Positions 6,820 to 16,251 of a stretch of DNA of 64,000 nt are shown here, in pieces. This DNA comes from Gordonia soli NBRC 108243 (GTDB lineage Bacteria; Actinomycetota; Actinomycetes; Mycobacteriales; Mycobacteriaceae). The stretch's first letter is position 1. Each line of letters begins with the position of its first letter. The position numbers and the translations under genes are program-made. Location: NCBI RefSeq assembly GCF_000334455.1, contig NZ_BANX01000019.1:62001-126000 (forward strand). The letters are read 5' to 3'. Below the pieces are notes generated by a model. It saw only the letters and a list, made by a program, of their open reading frames with translations, made no database searches and had not been told where the DNA came from.

Positions 6820-8412
6820 ATGCGTCGTCCATCCCGGGCACCGACCCGGACCATCCGTGGTCGGCTGGCCGTCGTCGTCGCGATCTCCGCGGTGCTCGTC
6901 GGCGGCTGCGCGATCGGCCCCGACCCCGGTCCGGATGCGGTCACCGGTGGCGGCGGTGGCGGCGAGGCCGCACCGTCATCGTCGGCGCCGCCTCCCCCGC
7001 CTCGACTGAGTGCGCCCCGTACGGACCTCAATTGGCTCGACTGCTCCGACGCGACCACCCGTCGGTACGACGTCCCGCGACCGTCCGGGGTGCGCATCCA
7101 GTGCGCCACTTTCGAGTCGCCGATCGATCCGGACCGGCCCGAGGACGACACCGTCACCGTCGCGGCCACCCGGGTGACCGCCGCCGACACCCCGGCCGAT
7201 GCCGCGCCCCTGGTACTCACCGCCGGCACCGACCTGCCGTCGTCCCGGGTCGCGATGCTGCTGGCGGCCGGGCCCGGACGATCGGTCCTCGCCCGACACC
7301 CCATTGTCGCGGTGGACCGACGCGGGATCCCGGAGAGCAGCGAACTGGACTGCCTCACCCGCGCCGAACGGACGACGATGGCCGACAACGGTCTCGGATT
7401 CGCGACCCAGAGCCAATCCGACCGGATCGCCCGTCTGGCCCGCGCCGCGACCTCCGCCTCCGACGGTTGCACCGAGACGCTGACCCCACACCAACTCGAT
7501 TTCGCGGTGTCGTTTGCCGCCTCCGATCTCGAGACGCTGCGCAAGCGCTGGGGCGTCGAGCATCTCGGGTTGATCGGGGTCGGTGAGGGGTCCGACGTGG
7601 CGCTCGCCTACGCCAGCGCCTACGGGGGACGGTCCGGCCGCATCATCCTGGACACCCCGACGCCGTTCGGCGCCAATGCCCGGGATCGGGCCAACCAGCA
7701 GGCGACCGGAGTGCAGACCGCACTCCGGACCTTCACCCAGCGATGCTCGGCGGCGGGTGACTGTCCGCTCGGCGCCGACGGCGTGGCAACCATCACCGAC
7801 GTCGTCGACAAGGGCCGCAGCGGCGATCTGAGCGGCATCTCCGACACCCAGGCGCTCGCGGGGATCACCACCGCCATCGCGGTGGCACCCGACGGTCCAC
7901 GCGGCATCACCGATGTCGCGGCGATGATCGCGGCCGCCGACCGTGGCGACGTGGCAGCGCTGCGACGGGCAGCGCAGGCCGCCGAGGATCTCCGCACCAC
8001 CGACGGTCAGTTGGTGTCGCGCTGCAATGACGTCACCGGGCCGGTGGGACAGAACGAGGTCCCCGGTCTCATCACCGCGTGGTCACGGCAGAACCCGATC
8101 ACCGGAGCGAACAGTGCGCTCGGCCTGCTGCGGTGCAACGGTTGGGCATCGACCACACCCGTCAGTCCGCCGAACGCGTTCCCTGTCGCGCCCCTCATCC
8201 TGTCCGGCGCCAACGATCCGATCAACGGCGGTGGCGGCGCGGACGCACTCCGTCCGTTGCTGATCCGCGCCGGCACCGAGGCGACGACGGTCGGTTGGGA
8301 CGGGATCGGCTACTCGGTCCTCGCGCGCAGCGATTGCGCCGCCGACATCGTCGGCCAGTACGTCGACACCGCACCGCTGACCGGGCCCACGCAGCGTGGC
8401 TGTCCCAGCTGA
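6820..8412 (+). CDS. Secreted lipoprotein of the alpha/beta hydrolase (tripeptidyl aminopeptidase-like) family, catalytic residues replaced
   Basis: 530 residues from the ATG at 6820. Residues 1-30 form a lipoprotein signal peptide with lipobox 'LVGGC' (Cys30), then a Gly/Ser/Pro linker. The body matches the actinobacterial secreted peptidase family: 'PLVLTAGTDLPSS', 'VAVDRRGIPESSELDC', 'DLETLRKRWGVEHLGLIGVGEG' and a C-terminal 'SDCAADIVGQYV'. The expected nucleophile elbow GxSxG reads G-V-G-E-G, so Ser is Gly255; the expected catalytic His in the C-terminal G-H-G position is Ile496; only the Asp (Asp466 in 'GANDP') remains. It probably cannot hydrolyse by the usual mechanism. The position matches Rv2672, upstream of aftC. 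Confidence 0.8.
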   Translation: MRRPSRAPTRTIRGRLAVVVAISAVLVGGCAIGPDPGPDAVTGGGGGGEAAPSSSAPPPPPRLSAPRTDLNWLDCSDATTRRYDVPRPSGVRIQCATFESPIDPDRPEDDTVTVAATRVTAADTPADAAPLVLTAGTDLPSSRVAMLLAAGPGRSVLARHPIVAVDRRGIPESSELDCLTRAERTTMADNGLGFATQSQSDRIARLARAATSASDGCTETLTPHQLDFAVSFAASDLETLRKRWGVEHLGLIGVGEGSDVALAYASAYGGRSGRIILDTPTPFGANARDRANQQATGVQTALRTFTQRCSAAGDCPLGADGVATITDVVDKGRSGDLSGISDTQALAGITTAIAVAPDGPRGITDVAAMIAAADRGDVAALRRAAQAAEDLRTTDGQLVSRCNDVTGPVGQNEVPGLITAWSRQNPITGANSALGLLRCNGWASTTPVSPPNAFPVAPLILSGANDPINGGGGADALRPLLIRAGTEATTVGWDGIGYSVLARSDCAADIVGQYVDTAPLTGPTQRGCPS

Positions 8413-8497
8413 GCGACCGCCCGTGACCGGCAGGGACCGCCGCCGAGCGGCCCAGGGTTCTTCGTCTCGGCGAGGTGGGGCGTAGTACGGTTCGCGG

Positions 8498-9781
8498 GTG
8501 GCGATTCTCGACCGGTACCTCTACCCGCAGCTGCCTGCGCAACGGATCATCCCGCTGGTGCTGTGGCCGATCACCCTGATGATGGTCCTGCAGCGGTCGA
8601 TCATCATGGGCGTCAACGGTGATCGCACCGACGACTTCTCGCCGGTCTACCAGGCCGCACTGCGGTTCCTGAACAGCCAGGCCGTCTACGGCGAGAACTA
8701 CGACACCGTCGACCCCCACTACCTGTACCCACCGTCGGGCACCTTGCTGATGGCGCCGCTGGCGATCATCGACCCCGAGCGCTCACGGTGGTTGTTCATC
8801 GCCGCCAGCGTCCTGGTGCTGATCGCCTGCGCCTACCTCCTGACCCGACTGTTCGGCTTCTCCGGCCGCTCCTGGGTCTTCCCGGTCGTGCTGTTCTTCT
8901 TCTTCAGCACCGAGACCGTCGCGCACACACTGATCTTCACCAACTTCAACTCGTTCGTGTTGCTCGGGATGCTCGGCTTCCTGCTGCTGTCGTTGCGCAG
9001 ACACGACCTGTGGGCCGGCGTCGCGATCGGCCTGACCCTCGCGGTGAAACCGGTGCTGGCACCACTGCTGCTGCTCCCACTGCTCAACCGCCAGTGGAAG
9101 GTCCTGATCACGGCGGTCGGGATCCCGGTGGTGCTCAACGCGCTCGCCTGGCCGATGTCGGTCGATCCCGGATCGTTCATCAGCCGCACGATCCCCTACC
9201 TCGGCGAGGCCCGCGACTACTACAACAGCTCGATCGCCGGCAACGGCGCCTACTTCGGTGTCGCTGATTGGCTCGTGATCGTGCTCCGGATCGCGTTCGT
9301 CGTGATGGCCGTCTTCAGTCTGTGGTTCCTCTACCGCTACTACCGACGCACCAACGAGCTGCTGTGGATCACGACGTCGTCGGGCATCCTGCTGGTGACG
9401 ACGTTCCTGGTCGGTTCGCTCGGCCAGGGGTACTACTCCATGCTGCTCTTCCCGCTGCTGCTCACGGTGCTGCTGCCCGGATCGCCGATGCGCAACTGGC
9501 CGGCCTGGCTCGGTGTCTACGGCTGCATGACCTTCGACGCGTTCTACTCGGTGCAGTGGGAGGCGTTCGGGCGGATGCTCGAGTTCAACAAGGTCACCTG
9601 GGGCTGGTCCCTGCTGATGATCGCGGTCTTCTGTTCCCTGCTCTTCCGCTACCTCGATCTGCGCCGGGCCGGGCTGACCGGCGCCGACGGCCCGACGCTC
9701 GAGTCGCCGACCAGCACCGATGCCGAATCGGACATCAGCGGTGGCGAGGGTCGCGCCGCGGTCGCTACCGTGGAGAAATGA
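8498..9781 (+). CDS. aftC: Arabinofuranosyltransferase AftC (GT87, membrane)
   Basis: 427 residues from a GTG, with about ten hydrophobic segments. The first periplasmic loop holds '[21 protein letters not shown]' (Asp45-Asp46) and 'HYLYPPSG', the acidic motif and aromatic loop of GT-C/DUF2029 enzymes; '[20 protein letters not shown]' is the family's basic loop. AftC adds the alpha-1,3 branch to arabinan in arabinogalactan and lipoarabinomannan using decaprenyl-phosphoryl arabinose. The position matches Rv2673, and its stop overlaps the msrB start by 4 nt. The C-terminal ~30 residues are hydrophilic and variable. Confidence 0.85.
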   Translation: MAILDRYLYPQLPAQRIIPLVLWPITLMMVLQRSIIMGVNGDRTDDFSPVYQAALRFLNSQAVYGENYDTVDPHYLYPPSGTLLMAPLAIIDPERSRWLFIAASVLVLIACAYLLTRLFGFSGRSWVFPVVLFFFFSTETVAHTLIFTNFNSFVLLGMLGFLLLSLRRHDLWAGVAIGLTLAVKPVLAPLLLLPLLNRQWKVLITAVGIPVVLNALAWPMSVDPGSFISRTIPYLGEARDYYNSSIAGNGAYFGVADWLVIVLRIAFVVMAVFSLWFLYRYYRRTNELLWITTSSGILLVTTFLVGSLGQGYYSMLLFPLLLTVLLPGSPMRNWPAWLGVYGCMTFDAFYSVQWEAFGRMLEFNKVTWGWSLLMIAVFCSLLFRYLDLRRAGLTGADGPTLESPTSTDAESDISGGEGRAAVATVEK

Positions 9782-10221
9782 GCGAGGACGCCACTCAGGG
9801 AACGCCCACCGGGGCCGACGTCGACTACTCGTCGCTGAGCGACGACGAATGGCGCGCCCGGCTGAGTCCGGCGGAGTACCGCGTGCTCCGCCAGGCAGGT
9901 ACCGAAGCACCGTTCACCGGTGAGTACACCGACGAGAAGACCGTCGGGGTGTACCGGTGTCGGGCATGCGACGCAGAGCTGTTCCGCAGCGAGCAGAAGT
10001 TCGAATCGCATTGCGGCTGGCCGTCGTTCTTCTCGCCGCTGGCCGGCAGCTCGATCGTCGAGCGGGTCGACGACTCCCTCGGCATGAAGCGCACCGAGGT
10101 GCTGTGCGCGAACTGCGGTAGCCACCTCGGTCACGTCTTCGAGGGCGAGGGGTACGACACCCCGACCGACCTGCGCTACTGCATCAACTCGATCAGCCTG
10201 AAGCTCGAAGCCGCCGACTGA
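9778..10221 (+). CDS. msrB: Peptide-methionine (R)-S-oxide reductase MsrB
   Basis: 147 residues; the ATG overlaps the aftC stop as ATGA, indicating translational coupling. Two zinc-binding CxxC pairs ('CRAC' and 'CANC'), 'HCGWPSFF', '[12 protein letters not shown]' and the catalytic 'RYCINS' (Cys135) are all present. It reduces methionine-R-sulfoxide in proteins in the cytoplasm. A short acidic N-terminal extension precedes the usual '[18 protein letters not shown]' start. Confidence 0.95.
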   Translation: MSEDATQGTPTGADVDYSSLSDDEWRARLSPAEYRVLRQAGTEAPFTGEYTDEKTVGVYRCRACDAELFRSEQKFESHCGWPSFFSPLAGSSIVERVDDSLGMKRTEVLCANCGSHLGHVFEGEGYDTPTDLRYCINSISLKLEAAD

Positions 10222-10363
10222 CCCGCCACCGGTTCGCCAATCGACCGGACCGACGTCCGACGACCATTCGGATGGGTCAGATGCGCGGCGTGGGATACGA
10301 GGCGCCGGAAGAGATCCGGACGGTTCGGTCCCGGGTGGCCGCCAGGGATGCGACGCTGCACCG

Positions 10364-10801
10364 GTGCCCGACGCTCATCTCCTGACGAATCTGCTCTACC
10401 GCTACGCCGAACTCGTCGACGCCGGTGACCTCGAGGGCGTGGGCGAGTTGTTCGCCGACGCAGAGATCGTTGTCGACGGGACGGTCATCTGTCGCGGTGC
10501 CGATGGGATAGTCGCCCTGCTCGGGTCGATGGTCCGCATCCACGCCGACGGCACGCCGCGCACCAAGCACATCATCACCAACCCGATCGTCGAGTTCGGC
10601 CCGCACGCCGACCGGGCGACGGTGCGGTCGTACTACACCGTCGTCCAGCAGACCGACCGGCTGCCGCTGCAGATCGTGGCGGCCGGTCGCTACCGCGATG
10701 AGTTCCGGCTGCGCGACGGTCACTGGCGGTTCGCCGTCCGCGACTACTCGTATCTCGACTTCGTCGGCGATGTCGGCGACCACCTGCTGGGCGGTCGCTG
10801 A
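10364..10801 (+). CDS. SnoaL-like / NTF2-fold protein
   Basis: 145 residues from a GTG. 'LLTNLLYRYAELVDAGDLEGVGELFADAEIVVDG' is the helical start of a SnoaL_4-type cone, and 'TKHIITNPIVEF' with 'AAGRYRDEFRLRDGHWRFAVRDYSYLDFVGD' are the strands lining the pocket. Such proteins are small isomerases, dehydratases or ligand carriers; no substrate can be assigned. It lies between msrB and hemQ, where M. tuberculosis has other genes, and converges on hemQ. Confidence 0.75.
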   Translation: MPDAHLLTNLLYRYAELVDAGDLEGVGELFADAEIVVDGTVICRGADGIVALLGSMVRIHADGTPRTKHIITNPIVEFGPHADRATVRSYYTVVQQTDRLPLQIVAAGRYRDEFRLRDGHWRFAVRDYSYLDFVGDVGDHLLGGR

Positions 10802-10813
10802 TCCGCCGCCCAC

Positions 10814-10876
10814 CAGGGCTGTGTGAACCACTCAGGGCTGTGTGAACGATTCAGGGCTGTGTCGACGATTCAGGGC
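10814..10876. repeat. Three-copy 19-bp tandem repeat between convergent genes
   Basis: The unit CAGGGCTGTGTGAACGATT occurs at 10814-10832, 10833-10851 and 10852-10870 with 1-4 differences, followed by a partial copy CAGGGC that enters the end of hemQ (stop codon at 10870-10872). It has the look of replication-slippage repeat; no hairpin is formed. Confidence 0.7.
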
Positions 10877-11565
10877 AGGGCGTCGACGAGCGCCTCGACC
10901 TCGACACGGGGGCCGGTGAAGAACGGCGTCTCCTCGCGGACGTGCAGCCGCGCCTCGGTCGCCCGCAGGTCACGCATCAGGTCGACGATCCGGTGCAGCT
11001 CAGGGGCCTCGAAGGCCAGCAGCCACTCGTAGTCGCCGAGGGCGAAGGAACTGACCGTGTTGGCCCGGACATCCTTGTAGGCCCGCGCGGCCTTGCCGTG
11101 GTCGGCGAGCATCTTCCGCCGCTCCTCGTCGGGCAACAGGTACCACTCGTACGACCGGACGAATGGGTAGACGCAGATGTAGTTGCCTGCCTCCTCGCCG
11201 GCGAGGAAAGCCGGGATGTGGCTCTTGTTGAACTCGGCGGGCCGATGCAGTGCGACGTTGGACCACACCGGGTTCGACGCCTTGCCCAGCGTGGTCTCGC
11301 GGCGGAAGCGTGCATAGGCGGACTGGAGTCGCTCCACGTCCTCGGCGTGCCACCAGATCATGAAGTCGGCGTCGGCACGTAGCCCGGACACGTCGTAGAC
11401 ACCGCGGACGACCACATCGTCCTTCTCGAGCGACGCGAAGAACTCGGCCGTCTCGGTGCGTAGCTGGGCGCGGTCCGCCGGCAGCTCGCCCTGCCGTACC
11501 GCGAACACCGAGAACATCAGGTACCGGACGGTCGAGTTCAGTTCTGCATAGTCCAAGCGCGTCAT
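10870..11565 (-). CDS. hemQ: Coproheme decarboxylase HemQ (ChdC)
   Basis: 231 residues from the ATG at 11565 ('[21 protein letters not shown]'); a longer upstream reading frame is the shadow of hemY. '[18 protein letters not shown]' carries the catalytic Tyr and '[34 protein letters not shown]' the proximal heme His. HemQ turns coproheme into heme b with hydrogen peroxide, the last step of the coproporphyrin-dependent route used by actinobacteria. It is the third gene of the hemE-hemY-hemQ operon, 37 bp after hemY. Confidence 0.95.
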   Translation of the reverse strand: MTRLDYAELNSTVRYLMFSVFAVRQGELPADRAQLRTETAEFFASLEKDDVVVRGVYDVSGLRADADFMIWWHAEDVERLQSAYARFRRETTLGKASNPVWSNVALHRPAEFNKSHIPAFLAGEEAGNYICVYPFVRSYEWYLLPDEERRKMLADHGKAARAYKDVRANTVSSFALGDYEWLLAFEAPELHRIVDLMRDLRATEARLHVREETPFFTGPRVEVEALVDALP

Positions 11566-11602
11566 ACCCTCATCGTGCCACCGGCGGCGCCCGGGACCGC
11601 CG

Positions 11603-13018
11603 TCAGGTCGACCGGTCGCGATCGAGGTCGGCGAGGAGGTCGTCGACGGCGCGGGTGGCCTGACCGATGCAGGCCGGTACGCCGACGCCCGCGTACGCCG
11701 ACCCGGCCAGCACGACCCCCTCGGGACGGGCTGCGTATGCGTCGGCCATCGCTGCCAGGTGTCCGGGCGCGTACCGGGGCAGTCCGTTCGTCCACCGCTG
11801 CACCCGATGGTCGGCGAGTCGGGCCGAGATCGCCGGGACCCCCGCCGCGGCACACACTCGATCGAGGTCGGCGAGTGCCTCTCGGCGGATCCGGTCGTCG
11901 ACACCTGGTTCGACACAGTCGTCCGGGACCGCCTGCCCGAATCGCCCGAACGACGCACGCACCGACACCGGACCGTCTCCGTCGAGGTGGGCCCACTTCC
12001 GGGAGCTGAACGTGAACGCCTTGGCGTGCAGATCTTCTCCGGTTGCGACGAGGACACCGGAATGCTGCGGCAGGACGGAGCCGGGCTCGAATGCCAGCGA
12101 CACCACCACCGAACTCGCCCGCTCCACCGATCGGAGGATCGCCGCGGACTCCCCGGCGACCCCGCTCAGGATGATGCCCGCCGTCCAGGCCGGGACGGCG
12201 AGGACGACACCGTCATAGGTCTCCCCCGCGCCCGTGTCCCGATCCCCGGCGAGCAGCGACCATCCTGCCGACGTCCTCGACAGACCGGTGACCACCGAAT
12301 GGGTGCGCACGTCTGCGGCCGCGGCGGCCACCAGGGCATCGACCAACTCACGGTAGCCACCGAGCAACGTCCCGAACACCGGGCCGGATGCGGCACTCAC
12401 GCCGACGAGTTCGCCGACCGCGGCCGTGAGACCGGGTGCCCCTGCATCCAGCTTCGCGGCCAGCGCGGGCAACGCCTCACGGACTCCGATGTCGCCGGCC
12501 AGGCTCGAATAGACACCACCCAGCATCGGGTCGACGCTGCGGGCGACCACCGACGGCCCGAAACGGTCGGCGACCAGCTCACCGATCGACGGATCGGCCC
12601 CCGGCGTCCACTGCCACGGCCGCTGCGCCTCGGCACGGGTGCGCTCGACATCGGCGGGATCAGCCAACCCCTCGACCGCGTCCGCATCCGCGGGGATGCC
12701 CATCAGCGCAGGTCGCGGGAGGTCGTGCAACCGTCCGTCGGCCCACACCGCGGGCCGTGCCCCGGTGGGCGCGACCACCCGATCCGTCAGCCCCAGTTCG
12801 GCGATCAGATCGACCGCCTCGGGGCGGCGCACGATGAATGCCTCGGCCCCCACGTCGACACTGCGTCCGCCCACGTCGACGGTGGTCAGGATCCCACCGA
12901 CGCTAGCCCCTGGCTCGTAGACGTCGATTCGGGCGTCGGGGCCCAGGCGTCGACGCAGCCGGAACGCGGCGGTCAGCCCGGAGACACCGGCACCGACGAC
13001 CGCGATCCGCGGGGACAT
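11603..13018 (-). CDS. hemY: Coproporphyrinogen III oxidase, oxygen-dependent FAD enzyme (HemY/CgoX)
   Basis: 471 residues. The N-terminus '[23 protein letters not shown]' is the FAD dinucleotide-binding motif; '[20 protein letters not shown]' and the C-terminal '[30 protein letters not shown]' close the FAD site as in protoporphyrinogen oxidases. In this clade the enzyme oxidises coproporphyrinogen III to coproporphyrin III, which ferrochelatase (not in this window) metallates before HemQ acts. Its ATG overlaps the hemE stop by one base (ATGA arrangement). Confidence 0.95.
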   Translation of the reverse strand: MSPRIAVVGAGVSGLTAAFRLRRRLGPDARIDVYEPGASVGGILTTVDVGGRSVDVGAEAFIVRRPEAVDLIAELGLTDRVVAPTGARPAVWADGRLHDLPRPALMGIPADADAVEGLADPADVERTRAEAQRPWQWTPGADPSIGELVADRFGPSVVARSVDPMLGGVYSSLAGDIGVREALPALAAKLDAGAPGLTAAVGELVGVSAASGPVFGTLLGGYRELVDALVAAAAADVRTHSVVTGLSRTSAGWSLLAGDRDTGAGETYDGVVLAVPAWTAGIILSGVAGESAAILRSVERASSVVVSLAFEPGSVLPQHSGVLVATGEDLHAKAFTFSSRKWAHLDGDGPVSVRASFGRFGQAVPDDCVEPGVDDRIRREALADLDRVCAAAGVPAISARLADHRVQRWTNGLPRYAPGHLAAMADAYAARPEGVVLAGSAYAGVGVPACIGQATRAVDDLLADLDRDRST

Positions 13019-14082
13019 CAGAGGCTGTGCACGAGCTCGACGGCTCGGGTGATGGCATCGGGATCGGTTCCCGGCAGCACCCCGTGCCCCAGGTTGAAGA
13101 TGTGTCCTGGTGCGCCTGCGGCGATCGCGCGATCACCGTCGGCGACCACCCGCCTGACCTCGCGGTCGAGGACCTCGGTTCCGGCGAAGAAGAGCGTCGG
13201 ATCGAGATTGCCCTGCACTGCCGTACCCGGGCCGACCCGGCGGACGGCCTCGTCGAGCGGAAGTCGCCAGTCCACCCCGATGACGTCCGCGCCGGCAGCG
13301 GTCATCGCCGGGAGCAACTCGGCGGTACCGACCCCGAAGTGGATGCGGGGCACGCCGTACTCGGCGACCTCGGCGAACACCCGGGTGCTGTGCGGGGCCA
13401 CGTACTGGCGGTAGTCGGCCTCCGAGAGCATGCCGGCCCACGAGTCGAACAACTGGACCGCGTCGACCCCGGCCTCCAGCTGGGCGCGCAAGAAGGTGAT
13501 GGTGATGTCCGCGAGACGTCCCATGAGCACGTTCCAGGTGGTCGGGTCACCGTGCATCAGCGCCTTGGTGCGCTCGTAGTTGCGGCTGGGACCACCTTCG
13601 ATCAGATACGAGGCCAGTGTGAAAGGCGCACCGGCGAATCCGATCAGAGCCTTCTCGTCGGGCAGCTCGTCGACCAACAGACCGACCGCCTTCGCGATCG
13701 CGCCCACCGACTCGGGCTCCAGGCGCGGAAGGGCCTCGACGTCTGCGGTGGAACGGATCGGAGATGCGATGACCGGTCCCGTTCCCGCGACGATGTCGAG
13801 ATCCACACCGGCCGCCTTCAGCGGCACGACGATGTCGGAGAACAGGATGGCGGCATCGACGTCGTGTCGGCGTACCGGCTGCATGGTGATCTCGCAGACC
13901 AGCCCGGGGTCGAAGCAGGACTCCAGCATGCCGTGATCGGCACGGATCGCCCGGTATTCCGGCAGCGACCGTCCGGCCTGCCGCATGAACCAGACCGGAC
14001 GCCGCGAGGGCGTCCCTCCGGTGGCCGCCGCCACCAGCGGCAGGGTCGAGTGGTGCGCCCGGAATCGTGTTCGCTGCGTCAT
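13018..14082 (-). CDS. hemE: Uroporphyrinogen III decarboxylase
   Basis: 354 residues from the ATG at 14082 ('[20 protein letters not shown]'). '[16 protein letters not shown]' is the signature Arg-rich loop of HemE, '[26 protein letters not shown]' carries the catalytic Asp region, and '[17 protein letters not shown]' is the conserved C-terminal motif with the His. It decarboxylates the four acetate side chains of uroporphyrinogen III. First gene of the leftward heme operon. Confidence 0.97.
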   Translation of the reverse strand: MTQRTRFRAHHSTLPLVAAATGGTPSRRPVWFMRQAGRSLPEYRAIRADHGMLESCFDPGLVCEITMQPVRRHDVDAAILFSDIVVPLKAAGVDLDIVAGTGPVIASPIRSTADVEALPRLEPESVGAIAKAVGLLVDELPDEKALIGFAGAPFTLASYLIEGGPSRNYERTKALMHGDPTTWNVLMGRLADITITFLRAQLEAGVDAVQLFDSWAGMLSEADYRQYVAPHSTRVFAEVAEYGVPRIHFGVGTAELLPAMTAAGADVIGVDWRLPLDEAVRRVGPGTAVQGNLDPTLFFAGTEVLDREVRRVVADGDRAIAAGAPGHIFNLGHGVLPGTDPDAITRAVELVHSL

Positions 14083-14272
14083 CACCGGTTCACTCTGCCA
14101 CGCCGAGGACCGCCTGACGCGAAGAGGATCCGGGAAGTTCGCCGTCGCGAGCACCTCCGGCCCCGGCCGCGAGCTCGTCGGACGTCGTCGACCGGCAATC
14201 GATGCCGGTCCGTGGCGGCTCGGATCGGCGCGCCTCCGACGAGCACCGGGCACCCGGTCCTACCGTCGGGTG

Positions 14273-14890
14273 GTGACCTCTTCAGGAGCTCCGACGGAGC
14301 CCGCTGACTTCCGGGCAGCGGTTGAATCCCTGCATGCTGCCCGGATCCGGCCGGAGATCGAGGTCGGCCCGATCCGCCCGCCCCAGCGGCTCGCCCCGTA
14401 CAGCTACGCGGTCGGCGCCGAGGTCAGGACGGCCGACGAGGATGCGACCGACATCCCGACCGACTCTGCGGGTAGCGCCTTCGGCCGCCTCATCGTCCTC
14501 CACGACCCGGCAGGCCAGGACGCCTGGAACGGCACCATGCGTCTGGTCGCGTTCATCCAGGCAGAGGTCGAGGCCGCACTCGCCATGGACCCGCTGCTGC
14601 CCGAGGTCGCGTGGAGTTGGCTCAGCGAGGCGCTCGGTGTGCCCGAGGGTGACGCCGAACCGTCCACGTCCGGCCTGGACGTGACCGCGCTGGGCGGGAC
14701 CATCACCTCGACCACCTCGGTCCGCTTCGGCGACATCGCCGGTCCCCCCCGCGCACATCAGCTCGAGCTGCGAGCGTCGTGGACCGCGCTGGGCACCGCA
14801 CTCGACTCCCACCTGGAGGCCTTCTGCACTGCACTGTCCTCGGCAGCCGGCCTGCCACCGGTCGGCGTCACCGACCTCGGGTCGGCGTGA
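14273..14890 (+). CDS. DUF3000 family protein
   Basis: 205 residues from a GTG (another GTG sits one codon upstream). The pattern 'FRAAVESLHAARIRPEIEVGPIRPPQRLAPYSYAVGAEV', 'GRLIVLHDPAGQDAWNGTMRLVAFIQAEVEAALAMDPLLPEVAWSWL' and 'ELRASWTAL' is that of DUF3000, a small soluble actinobacterial protein of unknown function encoded just before RNase D (Rv2680 position). The gap to rnd is 19 bp, so the two are likely co-transcribed. Confidence 0.85.
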   Translation: MTSSGAPTEPADFRAAVESLHAARIRPEIEVGPIRPPQRLAPYSYAVGAEVRTADEDATDIPTDSAGSAFGRLIVLHDPAGQDAWNGTMRLVAFIQAEVEAALAMDPLLPEVAWSWLSEALGVPEGDAEPSTSGLDVTALGGTITSTTSVRFGDIAGPPRAHQLELRASWTALGTALDSHLEAFCTALSSAAGLPPVGVTDLGSA

Positions 14891-14909
14891 CGTCGGCGAG
14901 GTCCGGACG

Positions 14910-16205
14910 GTGACGGACCCATCGGGGCCGGCCGGATCGGGCGCCCCCGACGACGCTGACAGCACCGCCGACACCGAATCGTCGACACCCGAGGTCACCC
15001 CGCTGACCCACCCCGCCGACGGGGTACCCGACGTGCTGCGCTCGGCTGCCGAATTCGCCGAGGCCGCCGAACGTCTCGCCGCCGGGACCGGACCGATCGC
15101 GGTCGACACCGAGCGCGCATCGGGCTACCGATACTCCCAGCGGGCCTACCTGATCCAGATCCGACGCACCGGCTCCGGCTCGTTCCTCCTCGATCCCATC
15201 GATGAGCCCGTCGCGCTGCGACCGGTCATCGACGTCCTGGACGGCCCGGAGTGGGTCCTGCACGCCGCCGACCAAGACCTCCCCTGTCTGCGCGAACTGG
15301 ATTTCGTCTGCGCGGAGGTCTACGACACCGAGTTGGCCGGTCGGCTGCTCGGGCTGCCGAAGGTGAACCTGGCGGCGATGGTCGCCGAGTTCCTGGGACT
15401 GGGCCTCGCAAAGGGGCACGGTGCCGCCGACTGGTCGCGTCGGCCACTGCCCGACGACTGGCTCAACTACGCCGCGCTGGATGTCGAGGTGCTGGTCGAA
15501 CTGCGGGACGCCATCGACGCTGCGCTGGTCGACGCCGGCAAGGACGACTGGGCCCGCCAGGAGTTCCGCCACATCCTCGACCGTCCCCCGACCCCGCCGC
15601 GCACCGACCGATGGCGTAAGACGTCGAACATCCACACCGTCAAGAACGTCCGGGCCCTGGCGGGGGTTCGCGAACTGTGGACCGCTCGTGAGGAGATCGC
15701 GGCCCGACGTGACATCGCGCCGGGACGGGTCCTACCCGACTCGGCAATGGTCACTGCCGCGACCGCCGCACCGTCGACGATCGACGAACTCACGCGGCTG
15801 CCCGTCTTCGGGGGGCCTCGCCAACGCCGGCTGGCCGGCACCTGGCTGACCGCGTTGCAGCGTGCACGCGATCTGCCCGACTCTGCTCTCCCGGCGAAGA
15901 AGGCCGGCGCCGTCGGTCTGCCGCCGGTGAACCGATGGGATCAGCGCAACCCGGACGCCGCCGCGCGCGCAGCGGTCGTCCGGCCGCTGGTGCGGGAGAT
16001 CGCCGAGGCCAACACCGTGCCGGTCGAGAACCTGGTGTCTCCCGAGGTCGTTCGCCAGCTGTGTTGGGACGGAATCGATCCGCCGATCTCCGCCGCCGCC
16101 GTCGATGCACGACTCGAACGCGACGGCGCCCGTCGATGGCAGCGCGAGCTCGTGGCCGACCCGATCGCCGATGCGCTCGACGAGGTCGCTCGCAGCACCG
16201 ACTGA
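14910..16205 (+). CDS. rnd: Ribonuclease D-like 3'-5' exoribonuclease with HRDC domain
   Basis: 431 residues from a GTG. After an acidic ~50-residue N-terminus, the DEDD exonuclease domain shows motif I 'IAVDTERASGYRYSQRAYLIQI' (Asp and Glu), motif II 'WVLHAADQDLPCL' and motif III 'WLNYAALDVEVLVEL' (Tyr and Asp, DEDDy type). An HRDC domain follows, then a C-terminal helical extension ('NTVPVENLVSPEVVRQLCW'). Acts in tRNA 3' trimming and RNA turnover. Position matches Rv2681; it converges on dxs. Confidence 0.93.
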   Translation: MTDPSGPAGSGAPDDADSTADTESSTPEVTPLTHPADGVPDVLRSAAEFAEAAERLAAGTGPIAVDTERASGYRYSQRAYLIQIRRTGSGSFLLDPIDEPVALRPVIDVLDGPEWVLHAADQDLPCLRELDFVCAEVYDTELAGRLLGLPKVNLAAMVAEFLGLGLAKGHGAADWSRRPLPDDWLNYAALDVEVLVELRDAIDAALVDAGKDDWARQEFRHILDRPPTPPRTDRWRKTSNIHTVKNVRALAGVRELWTAREEIAARRDIAPGRVLPDSAMVTAATAAPSTIDELTRLPVFGGPRQRRLAGTWLTALQRARDLPDSALPAKKAGAVGLPPVNRWDQRNPDAAARAAVVRPLVREIAEANTVPVENLVSPEVVRQLCWDGIDPPISAAAVDARLERDGARRWQRELVADPIADALDEVARSTD

Positions 16206-16251
16206 CCGATACCTCGGAGCGGTCGTCGACCGCGACGCCGGAGGACCGAGG

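Noticed and set aside
11759..13414. A 551-codon plus-strand frame across hemY and hemE
   Set aside because: Antisense to two certain genes, no ribosome-binding site and no domain.
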